This document shows positions 11,111-20,344 of a DNA stretch of 64,000 nt, piece by piece; the first letter of the stretch is position 1; the number at the start of each line of letters is the position of its first letter. Location: positions 51,660,948 to 51,724,947 of the forward strand of contig NC_090751.1 in assembly GCF_036898095.1 (NCBI RefSeq), given 5' to 3'. The DNA is from Palaemon carinicauda (taxonomy: Eukaryota > Arthropoda > Malacostraca > Decapoda > Palaemonidae). The translations under genes and the position numbers were made by a program. The notes under the pieces are model-generated. The model searched no databases and was not told the DNA's origin. It worked only from the letters and a program-made list of their open reading frames with translations.

Positions 11111-11585
11111 CAGCTCAACTCACGAGGAAATAAAAATCGCAGGAGAACAAGCAATTATTCAGATGTACAGCTCTAACAGTGATTGTGCAACTCTTGATGA
11201 CCTGAGAAAGAAAAAGCTTCAGGGCAAAGTCATCAAGAGTTTGAGAAGTGTTGATGTGAAAGACTTGCCACCTACTAGTGATGCAGCAAAATATCACTCA
11301 TTTCGAGTTTATCATCAAACACAATTCTGGCTAGGTAACAGTGATATTAAACCTGACGATTGGGGCTGGAAGAGAAATGGAATTAACTTAATTTCTTGCA
11401 TGATGGACAACAGCCCTGCGCCTGATGCCTTGCTGAGAGTAATCAGATGCAAATGCAAAGGCTTTTGTGACACTCAGCACTGCTCATGCAAAAAACATTG
11501 GTTATATTGTACAGATTTTTGTGAGGAGTGTCAAACTAGCACTTGTGTTAACATATTAATAGACGAAGACACTGAACATGATTAA
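11094..11585 (+). pseudogene. C-terminal part with Cys-rich (CXC-like) zinc-binding tail
   Basis: A 163-codon open stretch contains 'PPTSDAAKYHSFRVYHQTQF' and 'DIKPDDWGWKRN'. It ends in a cluster with 'CKCKGFCDTQHCSCKKH', then 'CTDFCEECQTSTCVN': about ten cysteines in 50 residues. The spacing resembles tesmin/TSO1-type CXC DNA-binding motifs. It probably recognises element ends, but that is inference. The stop is TAA at 11583. Confidence 0.65.
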
Positions 11586-11879
11586 TTTAGTTTGTGCATG
11601 TATTTTGAGCAACAATGATTGCATTTTTTTTATTTCTGTTATTTTCAAACACCGTCAAGAGCTAATCAATAATTTCAAGTTTGTCATTTTATTTAACCTT
11701 GTATATATTACAACCATTGTAAAACCCATGTAAAATCAAAGGTAATTTTCTTCTTGAAATATTAAGTGAAGCCTTCATTTTAACCAGGGGCCCACAGAGG
11801 TCACGGGTGAAAACTGACGTCTACAGTAAATTCCTGGAGACCATGTTTTTCTGGGTAATCAATATATATATATATATTT
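11586..11879. other. 3' untranslated spacer of the PIN-nuclease element
   Basis: AT-rich sequence between the TAA stop and the right inverted repeat. No feature beyond the (TA)n run. Confidence 0.5.
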
Positions 11880-12616
11880 AAAAGTGGAAATTTTAGAGGA
11901 TACTTCCATTCACACAATGAGAACGGCAGCCATATTTAATACGGAATTACGCAAACTCCAAAATGGCCGAATGTCAGTTTTTTTTATTGAGGTGTTCCAA
12001 AGAGTCCAAATGACACATTCGTGCATAGAATAAACTATTGCAATTTGTTTTACTGAACTTTCTATTTTCATCTGTTTTCCATGAATTAAAATTGTGTGTA
12101 TTTTTGTGTGTGTGTGTTTCTTTTGCAAAATATCAAGATATAATGGAAAGTAAATTCGTCAAAATAAAGAAAAATCTTTACTCTAAAGGAGCAATTCTAT
12201 GACATTTTACCGTAAAGTTAGTAGGTTAAGAGATATTTAGGTAAATGTGAGTACAAAGTCGATTTTTTCAGTTTCTCCAAAATGTGTGTATTCCAATTCC
12301 GGGCTTGTTTGCGCAAAAACTTTCAATTTTATGGTAAATACTTACGGAGACAAACGTGTGTAGAATTGAATTCTCTATCCTTTTTGTACCAATACCTCTT
12401 ACCCGTACGATGAACCGTTTTGGAGAAAAACGGGAAAACATGGAAAAATGTATCCTTCGAAAACGTTGTGTGATTTTCACAACTTCAAAATGGCTGATTT
12501 TGTCCCATTTTGGATATAGTGTTCCTTAGAGTCCATATAACATGTTCATGCAATAAAATAAAATATTGCAATTTGTTTGACTAAATAACCTTTTTTGGGC
12601 TATTTCCCATGGACTA
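11880..12616 (-). repeat. Right ~735 bp terminal inverted repeat of the PIN-nuclease element
   Basis: It is the inverse of 8032-8767 and includes both internal modules and a (GT)n run near 12110. A short (TA)n run at 11861-11877 marks its inner edge. Confidence 0.85.
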
Positions 12617-12821
12617 TTAAGAGGCACAAGGGAAATGAGTCTAACCTGCAGCGAGGTGAGGTCAGCTATGCTGAGGCATGCAGAGCTGTTTTCCCCAGAG
12701 GGGAGAAGGTGAAAGGAAGAAAGGAGCCAGTCATTCTTACTCATTCGCCCCAGACTAATCCGGGTAACCTCAGCCCTCAACCCTCTGCTACTTGTCCATC
12801 AAGGAGCCTGAGGTGTTTAGA

Positions 12822-13740
12822 CCATTTGTTGAGCGACCACCACAGGACTAATGGAAAAGGTCTCTATGTTCCTGTGGGTTACGTCTTTGCAGGTAGTGGG
12901 CCTGAAGGTCTATTGATACTTCCACATGCCCACTTACAGTATCTGCGCCACAGAGTAGTTTCTTGAACGCTATGGACGTAGCAACGCCACTAATATTACA
13001 AGCTCTGGGTCTTAGGATGGAGAAGCGTCAAGATTGAGAGCAACTTCAATAGCCTTCTGATCCAAGAGGGGAAGGAAATCCTTGAGATCCTCCTCTTGAC
13101 CTTCCCCGTGCTGGTCAACAGTACCGACACACGGTTGCGAGCTGGTGTCGTTCTTTTAAGGTAACATCAAAGACTCCTCACTGCGTAAAACACCAGTTGA
13201 TGGGTCTTCGGTTACCAAACGAAGACTCTTCATCCTAAATGGCCTGCAGCTAGGGTACAGCACACTCGGATTTTGAGTCTTGGCAATCAACTCAGGGACA
13301 CCGCTGAGGATTACTTCTCGCCGTCTCCTAGAGTAGGAGACATCAGAAGATGGATCATAAAACACACTAAACTCTTGGTCAAAGCCCAAGTGAGTAGCAC
13401 GGGCTGTCTTCCATGTAAGGAAGCGATCTGCTGCCTGGCATAAAGGATTGTAGAGAGGGGTCTTCAGGGAATGAGGAACCCGCATCGCGTTCCCAGGAGG
13501 AGGTAGAGATCCGACGGGGGACAAGTTATCTCAAACTTTGTATATGTAAAGGCCTCGATGGGAGAGAATCCCCTTCCACGACATCAGTCACAAAGGACCA
13601 AACACTTTGCCTGGAAGACCGAAGTGTCTGAGGTGCCTAGACATCTTTTCCGCAATTCGTTGAGAAAGGCCTCTCTGAGAGAGGGAGTGTAGGACCGTCC
13701 CAGGTGTGAAGTCGAAGCAAAGCTACGGCTTAGGAAAGTG
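12822..13740 (-). pseudogene. DIRS copy 1 tyrosine recombinase remnant
   Basis: Minus-strand fragments align with the copy 2 recombinase. The C-terminal end ('DVTHRNIETFSISPVVVAQQ') lies near 12830-12900. A 122-residue frame at 13156-13524 covers the central part ('SLKTPLYNPLCQAADRFLTWKTA', 'VPELIAKTQNPSVL'). The catalytic His-x-x-Arg and Tyr region is scrambled: the position equivalent to 'AHYLQDV' reads as a Thr-Thr-Cys run. The gene is dead. It follows the 3' spacer (12617-12821) that the PIN-nuclease element interrupted. Confidence 0.75.
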
Positions 13741-14500
13741 TTAGCATGTGGCTGCTTGGAAGATTGTGTCGTGGAGGAAGATCCCTCAGAACTCCGTCAG
13801 GATCTGCAGAAGGTCCGGGAACCATTCTGCTGGATGCCATAGCGAAGCTATTGGAGTCATTGATAAGATCTTGCTTATCCTGACTTGGCTGAGGACTTTC
13901 TCACCAGACCGAATAAGGGAAAAAGTGTACACCTCCAAGCCACGCCACCAATCTTGGAATACAAGTGGGAACCTGAATTTAAGGGCCGTTGCAACCATGA
14001 CCACAGTCGGGGACCTCACAAAGTTAAGACTTTGTTGGATAGAAGATGATTCAAAGACATTAGGAGCCCACTATCTGAGTGGTCTGTCCAGATTATCTGC
14101 AAGCACATTCCTGTACCAGGAATGACATGAGCAGATGGGGGCATCTAACTATCCTCTGTCCATCTGAAGCTTCCTACTGCTAGATGGTTCTCGAAGAGAT
14201 GTGAATGCCGATACCTTTCTAAATCGGGCCAACAGACGAGGATGATATGGTGCAGCATATGCAACCCCCCCCCCCTCTTTTTGATGCATTAAAGAGAGTA
14301 TCAGATACAGATAGGCCTCTTTGCAGAAGCTCTCGTCTACCACCCACCATCTGCGGTTTGTCCAGCGGGAGGGGGGGAGATTGCATAGCAATAAACACAC
14401 CTCGAGGTGATGTGACGTGCAACTATTTGCACGTTCTTGCAATGAAGGGTAGGAGCCTGTCCACCCTCCAACTACCACCAATCTTGTGTGGTTGGCTGAA
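13741..14500 (-). pseudogene. DIRS copy 1 RNase H remnant; RT palm absent
   Basis: 'RWWVVDESFCKEAYLYLILS' (14149-14481 frame) matches the RNase H entry of copy 2 ('RWWLVDENLRKG'), and 13786-14019 matches its C-terminal end ('FRFPLVFQDWWRG'). In copy 2 the RT palm with YLDD comes next; here similarity to it stops near 14500 and gag-like sequence follows. The RT domain has therefore been deleted. A C-run (14267-14276) and a G-run interrupt the frame. Confidence 0.65.
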
Positions 14501-16660
14501 TAAGCCTGATACCCAATGGTAAACCAGTTAATCAGTACAGCTTATGTTATAAGAGCGAATTTCCATAGAGATCGCCTTCCGCAAAGGAGACCGAACGCAT
14601 CCAACTAACCCCAAGAGGAGATTGAGACGTATCTTCAATCTACTGTTGGATGGGTAATAAGCATAAGTCTACTACGTAGTAGTAGCACCAAACTGTAAGC
14701 ATGACAGGCATACATGCGTAGCTCGACTTAGAAGTTGTGCCCAGAACTCAGTTGAACGTTGAAAGCGTTCGTAACGGAGATGCCTCCTTTCTATGACGAA
14801 AACGTTTGTACTTCTCTATCTCCGATCGGTAAAATAGCATAGGTATTGAATGTTCCCTACTAGGGAACAGATATGCTTGTTAGAATTTTCCGGTCAGAGT
14901 CATTGTAGGAAACAAAGACTTCCGATCGGGAGAAAGGAAGAAGTGCCTATAAGAAGGCAGAACGTAAATGCCGTATGTCTAGTTACAGGAAAGTAGCCAA
15001 GTAATGTACTGAATAACCTGGTTTCAGTAAGGGATATAGCTATACAACTTAATACAACAGAGTTTTAATTGCAAGATGTATAGAGCCCCTATTGGCAGAA
15101 AGCTAACTTGCACACATATGTACTTGTCCATCTGTGCTAGCACATGCGTAACCTCTGCCTCCAGGAAATGTTAGCAACTAATCCGGTTGCGGGAATAATG
15201 TATGAGCGACGAAATGCATCATTATTGCCCAAGGAATTTTTTATCGTTGACTAACTAATATTTTTTTGAATGAGAGCGCACTTCTCAAACAAAATATATA
15301 GTTATAGAAGCAATAATTTCTCCTTTTAGTTTGCCCATCCTCTTTGTGGGAGGGGCTAGCCAGTGTTCATACACAGACACGGATGTCTGGTTCCCTGTGG
15401 GCGGGGTTTGAAACATTCGTAAAAGTAATGAAAAGCTGCCCACACTGTTGCTATCATTCTTAAACAGAGGTAGATGGAGAAAGATGGTCAGAAACATTGA
15501 CCCACATAAAAGTGGGAAAAGATGCAGACAAAGAAGAAGCTAACACTGTTCCTTCGGAACATTGTTCAAGACAATAACCCTGTAAGAGTAGAATAAAAAG
15601 TCCAGAAGCCTATCGTGTAAAACGGTAAGTTGTCGTACTCCAAGGTACAATGACGGGAGCGGCTGACTCAAACAGCAGAACTCGAGTTTATGACAATAAC
15701 CTCACGTTTTTGTCTTGGCTAGAGCGCATGCTCTGGGAAGGCTTACGGCCTTTATGAAGTTTTAACAATACCCGTTGAAGTCCTGTAAAACTTCTCAGGA
15801 ATGAGTCTCCCCAAAAGGGTGAAGTCTCGTATGTGGGGATCTGCTTCAACAAGACCAGACATAGATTGCCATCGACCGCTTACTCGAAGGAGTTGCCATC
15901 GAACGCTTTCCCGCTAGCGAGAAAACTACCGTCTAATTCAGGCAAGGCCTGCCAGGGGAAATGAACTGGAATGAAAAGAATTTTTCGTTCTCCGCTAATT
16001 TCCGTCCCGGCAGTAGAGGGTTTCTCGATGATGAAAAAATATCACCAGCCGCCTGGTAACTCAACCACTAGAAGTGGGAGGGTGGAGGGAAGATGACGGC
16101 GGTTCGTTCAAAAATGAAAGGATCGGTGCTGGCAAGACCAGCCTAGCTCACATAGTGATTAGCTGTGAGTGTAAAATGACGTAACAAGTCGCGCTACAAT
16201 GCAAAGATCTATCCCCCATCCCGTTAGGGGGGGAGGTCGAACAGTTATCAAAAGAAGCTCTGGATTACGGAATTCGAGATATTCAGCGCAACGAGAACCT
16301 AGAGGTTCTAAATTTATTTAGTATATTCCTTTCTCACGCATCTAAGGGATCGTGAATCTATTTCGCGCGACTCTAAGGAATCTTTGTGACGAGAGCCCGA
16401 AGGAACTCTGTCGCTGATTTCTGAGAGAATCTTCAGGAATCGTGTCGAGTGAACCCACAGGGGTTCACGCGACCATAAGCATGATCAGAATCCAAAGGTG
16501 CTATGTCATAGTTACCTGTAGGGAGACAGAAACCCTTAGGCAGCAGGTATCCCTCAAGGTTTAGGAACCTCGGCAGATTTCTCAATCCTCTTGCCTGAGG
16601 GAGGCTTCCCGGCAGGCAAGATCGGCACAGGCTAACCCTAAGGGATAGGGGAGAATGGTA
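14501..16660 (-). pseudogene. DIRS copy 1 gag-region remnant, first part
   Basis: There is no usable ORF. The 3' half of this segment (about 16300-16560) shows the 'GAGAGCCCGAAGGAAC' type repeat units also seen at 27.3-28.3 kb, which mark the repetitive Ser/Arg-rich gag part of these elements. The 5' half (14540-15900) is poorly alignable. The segment ends at the CTTCCTCC target site of the Merlin-like element (16661-16668). Confidence 0.5.
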
Positions 16661-17047
16661 CTTCCTCCGGTTTTATTGTAGTGTATTACAGGGCAATGTA
16701 ACCTAGGAAAACAACTACTTTTTCTTATAGCAAAAGTTACGCTCTTCGAAAATGACACTCGTTCCCGTCGCAAATGAATAGTTTCAGAAATATATATACA
16801 TCTATATCCTACGATAATGGGGGACCCCCAGTGGGAACCCGGGGTTTTGGGTGGGGAAAACATACTGGGGAAACGATATATAATCGTAAAACAAGCCTTT
16901 TCTTCTCTATACATTACCTTATTGAATGTATTATAATCGTAGGAAAATACAAAACAGTATAACTGGATAAACTTTGGAGGAGCCGTTGCAAAGATTATTT
17001 CATGAAAAAATACAGTAACCAGTGCTGCCAACGTCTGATGTAGATCA

Positions 17048-17072
17048 AATGTTAGCATTCGATGCTAACATT
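17048..17072. repeat. Perfect 11 bp hairpin palindrome in Merlin-like element
   Basis: AATGTTAGCAT and its inverse are separated by TCG. It sits subterminally and could be a transposase-binding or cruciform site. Confidence 0.6.
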
Positions 17073-17160
17073 ATCACCCATTTGTACGTACGTTCGTGCA
17101 TACCATTTTTCGGCCTGCGCAGAAGCTTCCCCCCCCCATTTCTCGTTTTATTATCGTATA

Positions 17161-17492
17161 ATCATCTCATTTTATATTCCCATTCAATATTATTTATCAT
17201 ACATTCCATTTTATCTTCCTATATTTTATATATTGGGTTTATTTCTTTGGTTATTTCCTTTTCTCTCCCCAGTTTCACATAAATTCTTGCTCTGGACTAG
17301 TTTCCCTATCCAGTTCATTCACGGTAAAATCATCTCATTTTATATTCCCATTCAATATTATTTACCATACATTCCATTTTATCTTCCTATATTGTTTTAA
17401 TTTCTTTTCTTTTGTTATTTCCTTTTCACTCCTCTGTTTCACATAAATACTTGCTCTGGACTAGTTTCCCTATTTAGTTCATTCATGTTTAC
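17161..17492. repeat. Tandem duplication, 168 bp period
   Basis: Units start with ATCATCTCATTTTATATTCC at 17161 and 17329. They differ at a few sites and by a small deletion in the second unit. The region is pyrimidine-rich and lies just upstream of the zinc-ribbon ORF. Confidence 0.8.
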
Positions 17493-17683
17493 CCGCTAGT
17501 CTCCTTTGTTTTTCCCTTAACCAATCACCAACCGATGCCTATTCAAAGTTTACACAAGGGGGTTGTCTACTGATATTTCCCTAACCCCACTTCCTTTATC
17601 TCTTTGAGTGGTCTGTTCATGCTCCTTCCTCCAAACCCTTTTCCTTTGTAACCTTTGACCTAGTAAGGTGTGCGTCATTTCAA

Positions 17684-18163
17684 GTGAGATTTATTTTTTC
17701 GTATTTTTCGATGGAGGAAGTTATAGAAACTTGTAACGGCTGCAGTATTCCATACCTAAAAGCAGTTGCTAAATTCCATGGTGATTTTTATGATTCTTCA
17801 GCCAATGTTGATTATTTCCTGAAATCACACAACGTAATTCCTCAACTCTTACAGTGCCCCAAGTGCCGTTCTCTTTCATCTTATAGGAAAGACATTCACG
17901 TGTTTTATTGTAATTCTGAATCCATCATACCTAAAACTAAGAAGAAACGTCGTTGCGGTTATACCGTTACTTCCTATAAAGGTACATTTTTGGGGAAAAG
18001 TCGTCTACCTTTTTTATCCACTACTACCCAGAACTTACGTTACTGCACCACTTCTTCATTACTGCCAGTCGCCTCTGTTTGTTGTTGTATACAACAACAA
18101 ACAATGGACCCCCTCGATCCACAAGACCCCGATGCCCCCCATCCATCCACATCCCAGTCATAG
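17684..18163 (+). CDS. ISXO2/Merlin transposase-like zinc-ribbon N-terminus, 159 aa, truncated
   Basis: The likely initiator is the internal Met at 17711 ('MEEVIETCNGC'). 'CNGC', 'AKFHG', 'QCPKCRSLSSYRK' and 'RRCGYTVTSYKGTFLGKSRLP' give the Cys pairs and the 'GTxF' strand typical of the zinc ribbon that precedes the DDE domain in ISXO2/Merlin transposases. After 'KSRLP' the residues become low complexity ('VCCCIQQQ') and no catalytic domain follows. The same 'CNGC...AKFHG' variant occurs at 47563-47760. DIRS copy 2 inserted about 90 bp downstream. A DNA-binding role is inferred. Confidence 0.6.
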   Translation: MRFIFSYFSMEEVIETCNGCSIPYLKAVAKFHGDFYDSSANVDYFLKSHNVIPQLLQCPKCRSLSSYRKDIHVFYCNSESIIPKTKKKRRCGYTVTSYKGTFLGKSRLPFLSTTTQNLRYCTTSSLLPVASVCCCIQQQTMDPLDPQDPDAPHPSTSQS

Positions 18164-18250
18164 GAGTTAATTCGTCAGTCTCACCCTCCCGTGACCCACA
18201 AGTTTCGTCGCCGTCTTCATAAAAGTGAGTCCTTCCTCTATAATCAATAT

Positions 18251-18470
18251 ATGACAAATTCGAAGATAATTTGTATTTTTCCTAACCATACAAACCTTAG
18301 CTATTTACATTGGGTTTACCTTTTAGCGCTGCTGAAATGACGAGCCAATAGTTTTAACGAGGGTTAATTACCCCCGCGCTAGTTAGCAGGGGGTGGGGGA
18401 AGGGTAGCTTGCTACCCCTCCCCCCTCCACACACCGGTGACTTGCTTCACTTGTAGGACTTGACTTGGGG
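18251..18470. repeat. DIRS copy 2 left inverted terminal repeat
   Basis: It starts ATGACAAATTCG and contains 'CCCCGCGCTAGTTAGCAGGG' (a near-palindrome with G/C runs). The inverse is at 26085-26270; the outermost ~40 bp differ between ends, as is usual in DIRS. Confidence 0.9.
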
Positions 18471-18490
18471 GTCAGGGATGGCGGGCACAT

Positions 18491-18593
18491 ATGTGTAAAT
18501 AGCTAAAGTTTGTATGGTTAGGAAAAATACAAGTTATCTTCGAACTTGTCATTTGTTCCGTAACCGAAATACAAACCACGCTATTTACATTGG
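18491..18593. repeat. DIRS copy 2 internal complementary region
   Basis: The complement of the left tip (GCTAAAGTTTGTATGGTTAG ... ACTTGTCAT) runs directly into the complement of the right tip (TTTGTTCCGTAACCGAAATA). This templates rejoining of the ends during replication. Confidence 0.9.
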
Positions 18594-19069
18594 GTGACTT
18601 ACCCCTTAGGAAGGGTGGAAAGTCCCCAGCCTTACTGACTTCGACTTGCCCGGGGGCTCGATCCCTCAGTGAGCAGCACTAGAGAGAGGGAGCCCCTGTA
18701 CCTCACAAGTTCCTAGCATCGCTAGGAACGAGTGGCCTACATAAGCAGTGTGTGGAGGAGTGTGTGACTCGTCCTATGAAGTTGACCTTGAGACCTTCAG
18801 ATAAGAATTCTAGGATAGGACGTTCCCAATACCACCTCGTCAGGGTATGGGAGACGCAACAGTATTAAGCCTAATACTAGGAGCACAAAGAAGCATGGGT
18901 TACCTGCAGAGGTCGAGGTCAGCTATGCGAGGACCAGGATGCTGCTTCCCCAAGAGAGGGGAAAATGAAGAAAGAAGTAAGGGTCAGACATACTCTTTCA
19001 TTCATGCAGACTAAGACCGGGTAACAACGCCCTCAACCTACTGCTACTTGTCCAAAAAGGAGCCTGAGG
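18594..19069. other. DIRS copy 2 3' non-coding spacer
   Basis: Spacer between the internal complementary region and the recombinase stop codon. It is conserved in copies 1 (7740-8031 plus 12617-12821) and 4 (40521-40977), including 'TTCCCAATACCACCTCGTCA'. The conservation lets the PIN-nuclease insertion site in copy 1 be read. Confidence 0.7.
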
Positions 19070-20344
19070 TTAGACCAGCTGTTGTGCAGCCACCACAGGG
19101 CCGATAGAAAACGTATCGAGGCTCCTGTGGGTCACGTCTTGCAGGTAGTGGGCTGTGAAGGTCGTTTGACGCTTCCAGACCCCAGCTTGAAGTACCTGCG
19201 TCACAGAGAAGTTTCTCTTGAAGGCCAGGGATGTAGCAATACCCCTGACATCGTGGGCCCAGGGGCGACGTGACAGAGGAGGGTCAGGATTCAGGGAATG
19301 GTGGATAACCCTTCGAATCCAAGCTGAGATGGTGTTTCTGGTGACCCTCCTCTTAGTCCTGCCTGTGCTCGCAAACAAAGCTCGCACTTGAGGACGGACT
19401 GCAGCCGTTCTCTTCAAGTAGTGCCTCAGACACCTCACTGGACAAAGTAGCAGCTGGTCTGGGTCGCTTGTTACAGAACGGAGACTCGCGATCCTGAAAG
19501 AGTCGAACCGAGGATCCGGCACTCCAGGATTCTGAGTCTTGGCAACAAACTCAGGGACGAACCTGAACGTTACCTCCCCCCATCCCCTTGAATGGGCAAT
19601 GTCATACGAGAGACCATGAAGTTCACTAACCCGCTTGGCCGAAGCCAAGGCGAGTAGGAAAGCCGTCTTCCAAGACAGGTGGCGATCGGACGCCTGGCGT
19701 AATGGCTCGAAGGGAGGTCTCTTAAGAGACCTGAGGACTCGAACCACGTTCCAAGGAGGGGGTCTCACTTCCGACTGGGGGCAGGTAAGCTCATAGCTAC
19801 GTATGAGTAAAGAGAGTTCTAGCGATGAAGAAATATCCCCGCCCTTCAATCTGAAGGCCAAGCTTAAGGCTGAGCGATAGCCTTTCACTGCCGAGACAGA
19901 AAGGCGCATTTCTTCCCGCAGATACACGAGGAAATCCGCTATTGCTGGAATAGTGGCATCGAGTGGAGAGATACCCCTTCCACGACACCAACCACAGAAG
20001 ACTCTCCACTTTGCTTGGTAGACTCCCTCAGAGGACCTTCGCAGGTGCCGAGACATTCTCTCCGCAACCTGTTGCGAAAAGCCTCTCTCCGCGAGGAGAC
20101 GCTGGATAGTCTCCAGGCGTGAAGCCGAAGCGAGGCTACGGCCCTGTGACGGACGCCGGAGTGGGGTTGTCTGAGAAGCTCGTGTCGTGGAGGAAGCTCC
20201 CTCGGGAGTTCCGTCAGGAGCTGCAGAAGGTCCGGAAACTATTCCGCGTGATGCCATAGCGGAGCTACCAGAGTCATCGAACAGTTGACTGATAGTCTGA
20301 TCCTGTTGAGCACCCTTCTCATCAGACAGAACGCTGGAAAGCAT
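19070..20344 (-). CDS. DIRS tyrosine recombinase, 424 aa, catalytic residues intact
   Basis: Residues about 75-190 form a SAM-like core-binding domain ('SRLETIQRLLAERGFSQQ', 'AIADFLVYLREE'). The catalytic domain runs from about 215 to 424. Visible catalytic residues: Arg238 (in 'SAKRVSELHGLS'), His364 and Arg367 ('AHDVRG'), Trp390 ('GVWKRQ') and the nucleophile Tyr400 ('TAHYLQDV'). In known DIRS elements this enzyme integrates the circular DNA product. The ORF begins inside the end of the RT/RNase H frame (22 bp overlap), as is usual for these elements. It has no internal stop, so it could still be functional. Decayed homologues in copies 1, 3 and 4 have lost parts. Confidence 0.92.
   Translation of the reverse strand: MLSSVLSDEKGAQQDQTISQLFDDSGSSAMASRGIVSGPSAAPDGTPEGASSTTRASQTTPLRRPSQGRSLASASRLETIQRLLAERGFSQQVAERMSRHLRRSSEGVYQAKWRVFCGWCRGRGISPLDATIPAIADFLVYLREEMRLSVSAVKGYRSALSLAFRLKGGDISSSLELSLLIRSYELTCPQSEVRPPPWNVVRVLRSLKRPPFEPLRQASDRHLSWKTAFLLALASAKRVSELHGLSYDIAHSRGWGEVTFRFVPEFVAKTQNPGVPDPRFDSFRIASLRSVTSDPDQLLLCPVRCLRHYLKRTAAVRPQVRALFASTGRTKRRVTRNTISAWIRRVIHHSLNPDPPLSRRPWAHDVRGIATSLAFKRNFSVTQVLQAGVWKRQTTFTAHYLQDVTHRSLDTFSIGPVVAAQQLV

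Larger units (their letters stand above)
8777..11585 (+). pseudogene. Large protein with PIN/XPG-like nuclease domain and Cys-rich C-terminus (decayed, ~900 codons)
   Basis: Segments in order: 8777-9013 ('RPGWSGFMHTITRG', 'HFLPMVDLDPNNL'); 9063-9266 ('HTLMSFLGTMGHIMKDSG'); 9300-9500; 9510-9893 ('RRSDRYWAGLAPDLVIEQVL'); 9945-10703 ('VDPQALFQRLLVIA', 'YPIVVFDGYSNTASTKYVTH'); 10704-11133 (nuclease); 11094-11585 (Cys tail). Each follows the last after a stop or frame change, so one original ORF is likely. From memory, I recognise the order as a multicopy 'uncharacterised' protein family of marine invertebrates. The nuclease segment has three acidic motifs: 'EGDADFLIV', 'AEDTDILVLL' and 'CGCDTTSRLN-KIGKG'. 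These correspond in spacing and character to XPG/FEN1-type PIN domains. The long inverted repeats on each side make it the probable mobility protein. At least six disruptions make this copy inactive. Confidence 0.75.
8032..12616 (+). mobile_element. Long-TIR DNA element encoding a PIN/XPG-like nuclease protein (candidate Academ-like or undescribed group)
   Basis: The ends read TAGTCCATGGGAAATAGC at 8032 and its inverse at 12616. Inverted repeats extend about 735 bp on each side (8032-8767, 11880-12616). The flanks carry TTA on both sides (8029-8031, 12617-12619). Removing the element and one TTA rejoins sequence that runs uninterrupted in DIRS copies 2 and 4 (the '...CAATACTT' to 'GGAACACAAGG' region at ~40800-40820). 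That confirms both the insertion and the 3 bp duplication. The interior (8770-11585) holds one decayed gene. No classic DDE transposase is recognisable. Academ transposons of the X lineage encode an XPG nuclease and have 3-4 bp duplications; this is the nearest known comparison, but the link is an inference. Confidence 0.8.

Noticed and set aside
17022..17400. Two overlapping frames of 86 and 112 codons
   Set aside because: Made of the 168 bp pyrimidine-rich tandem duplication; low-complexity hydrophobic residues only.
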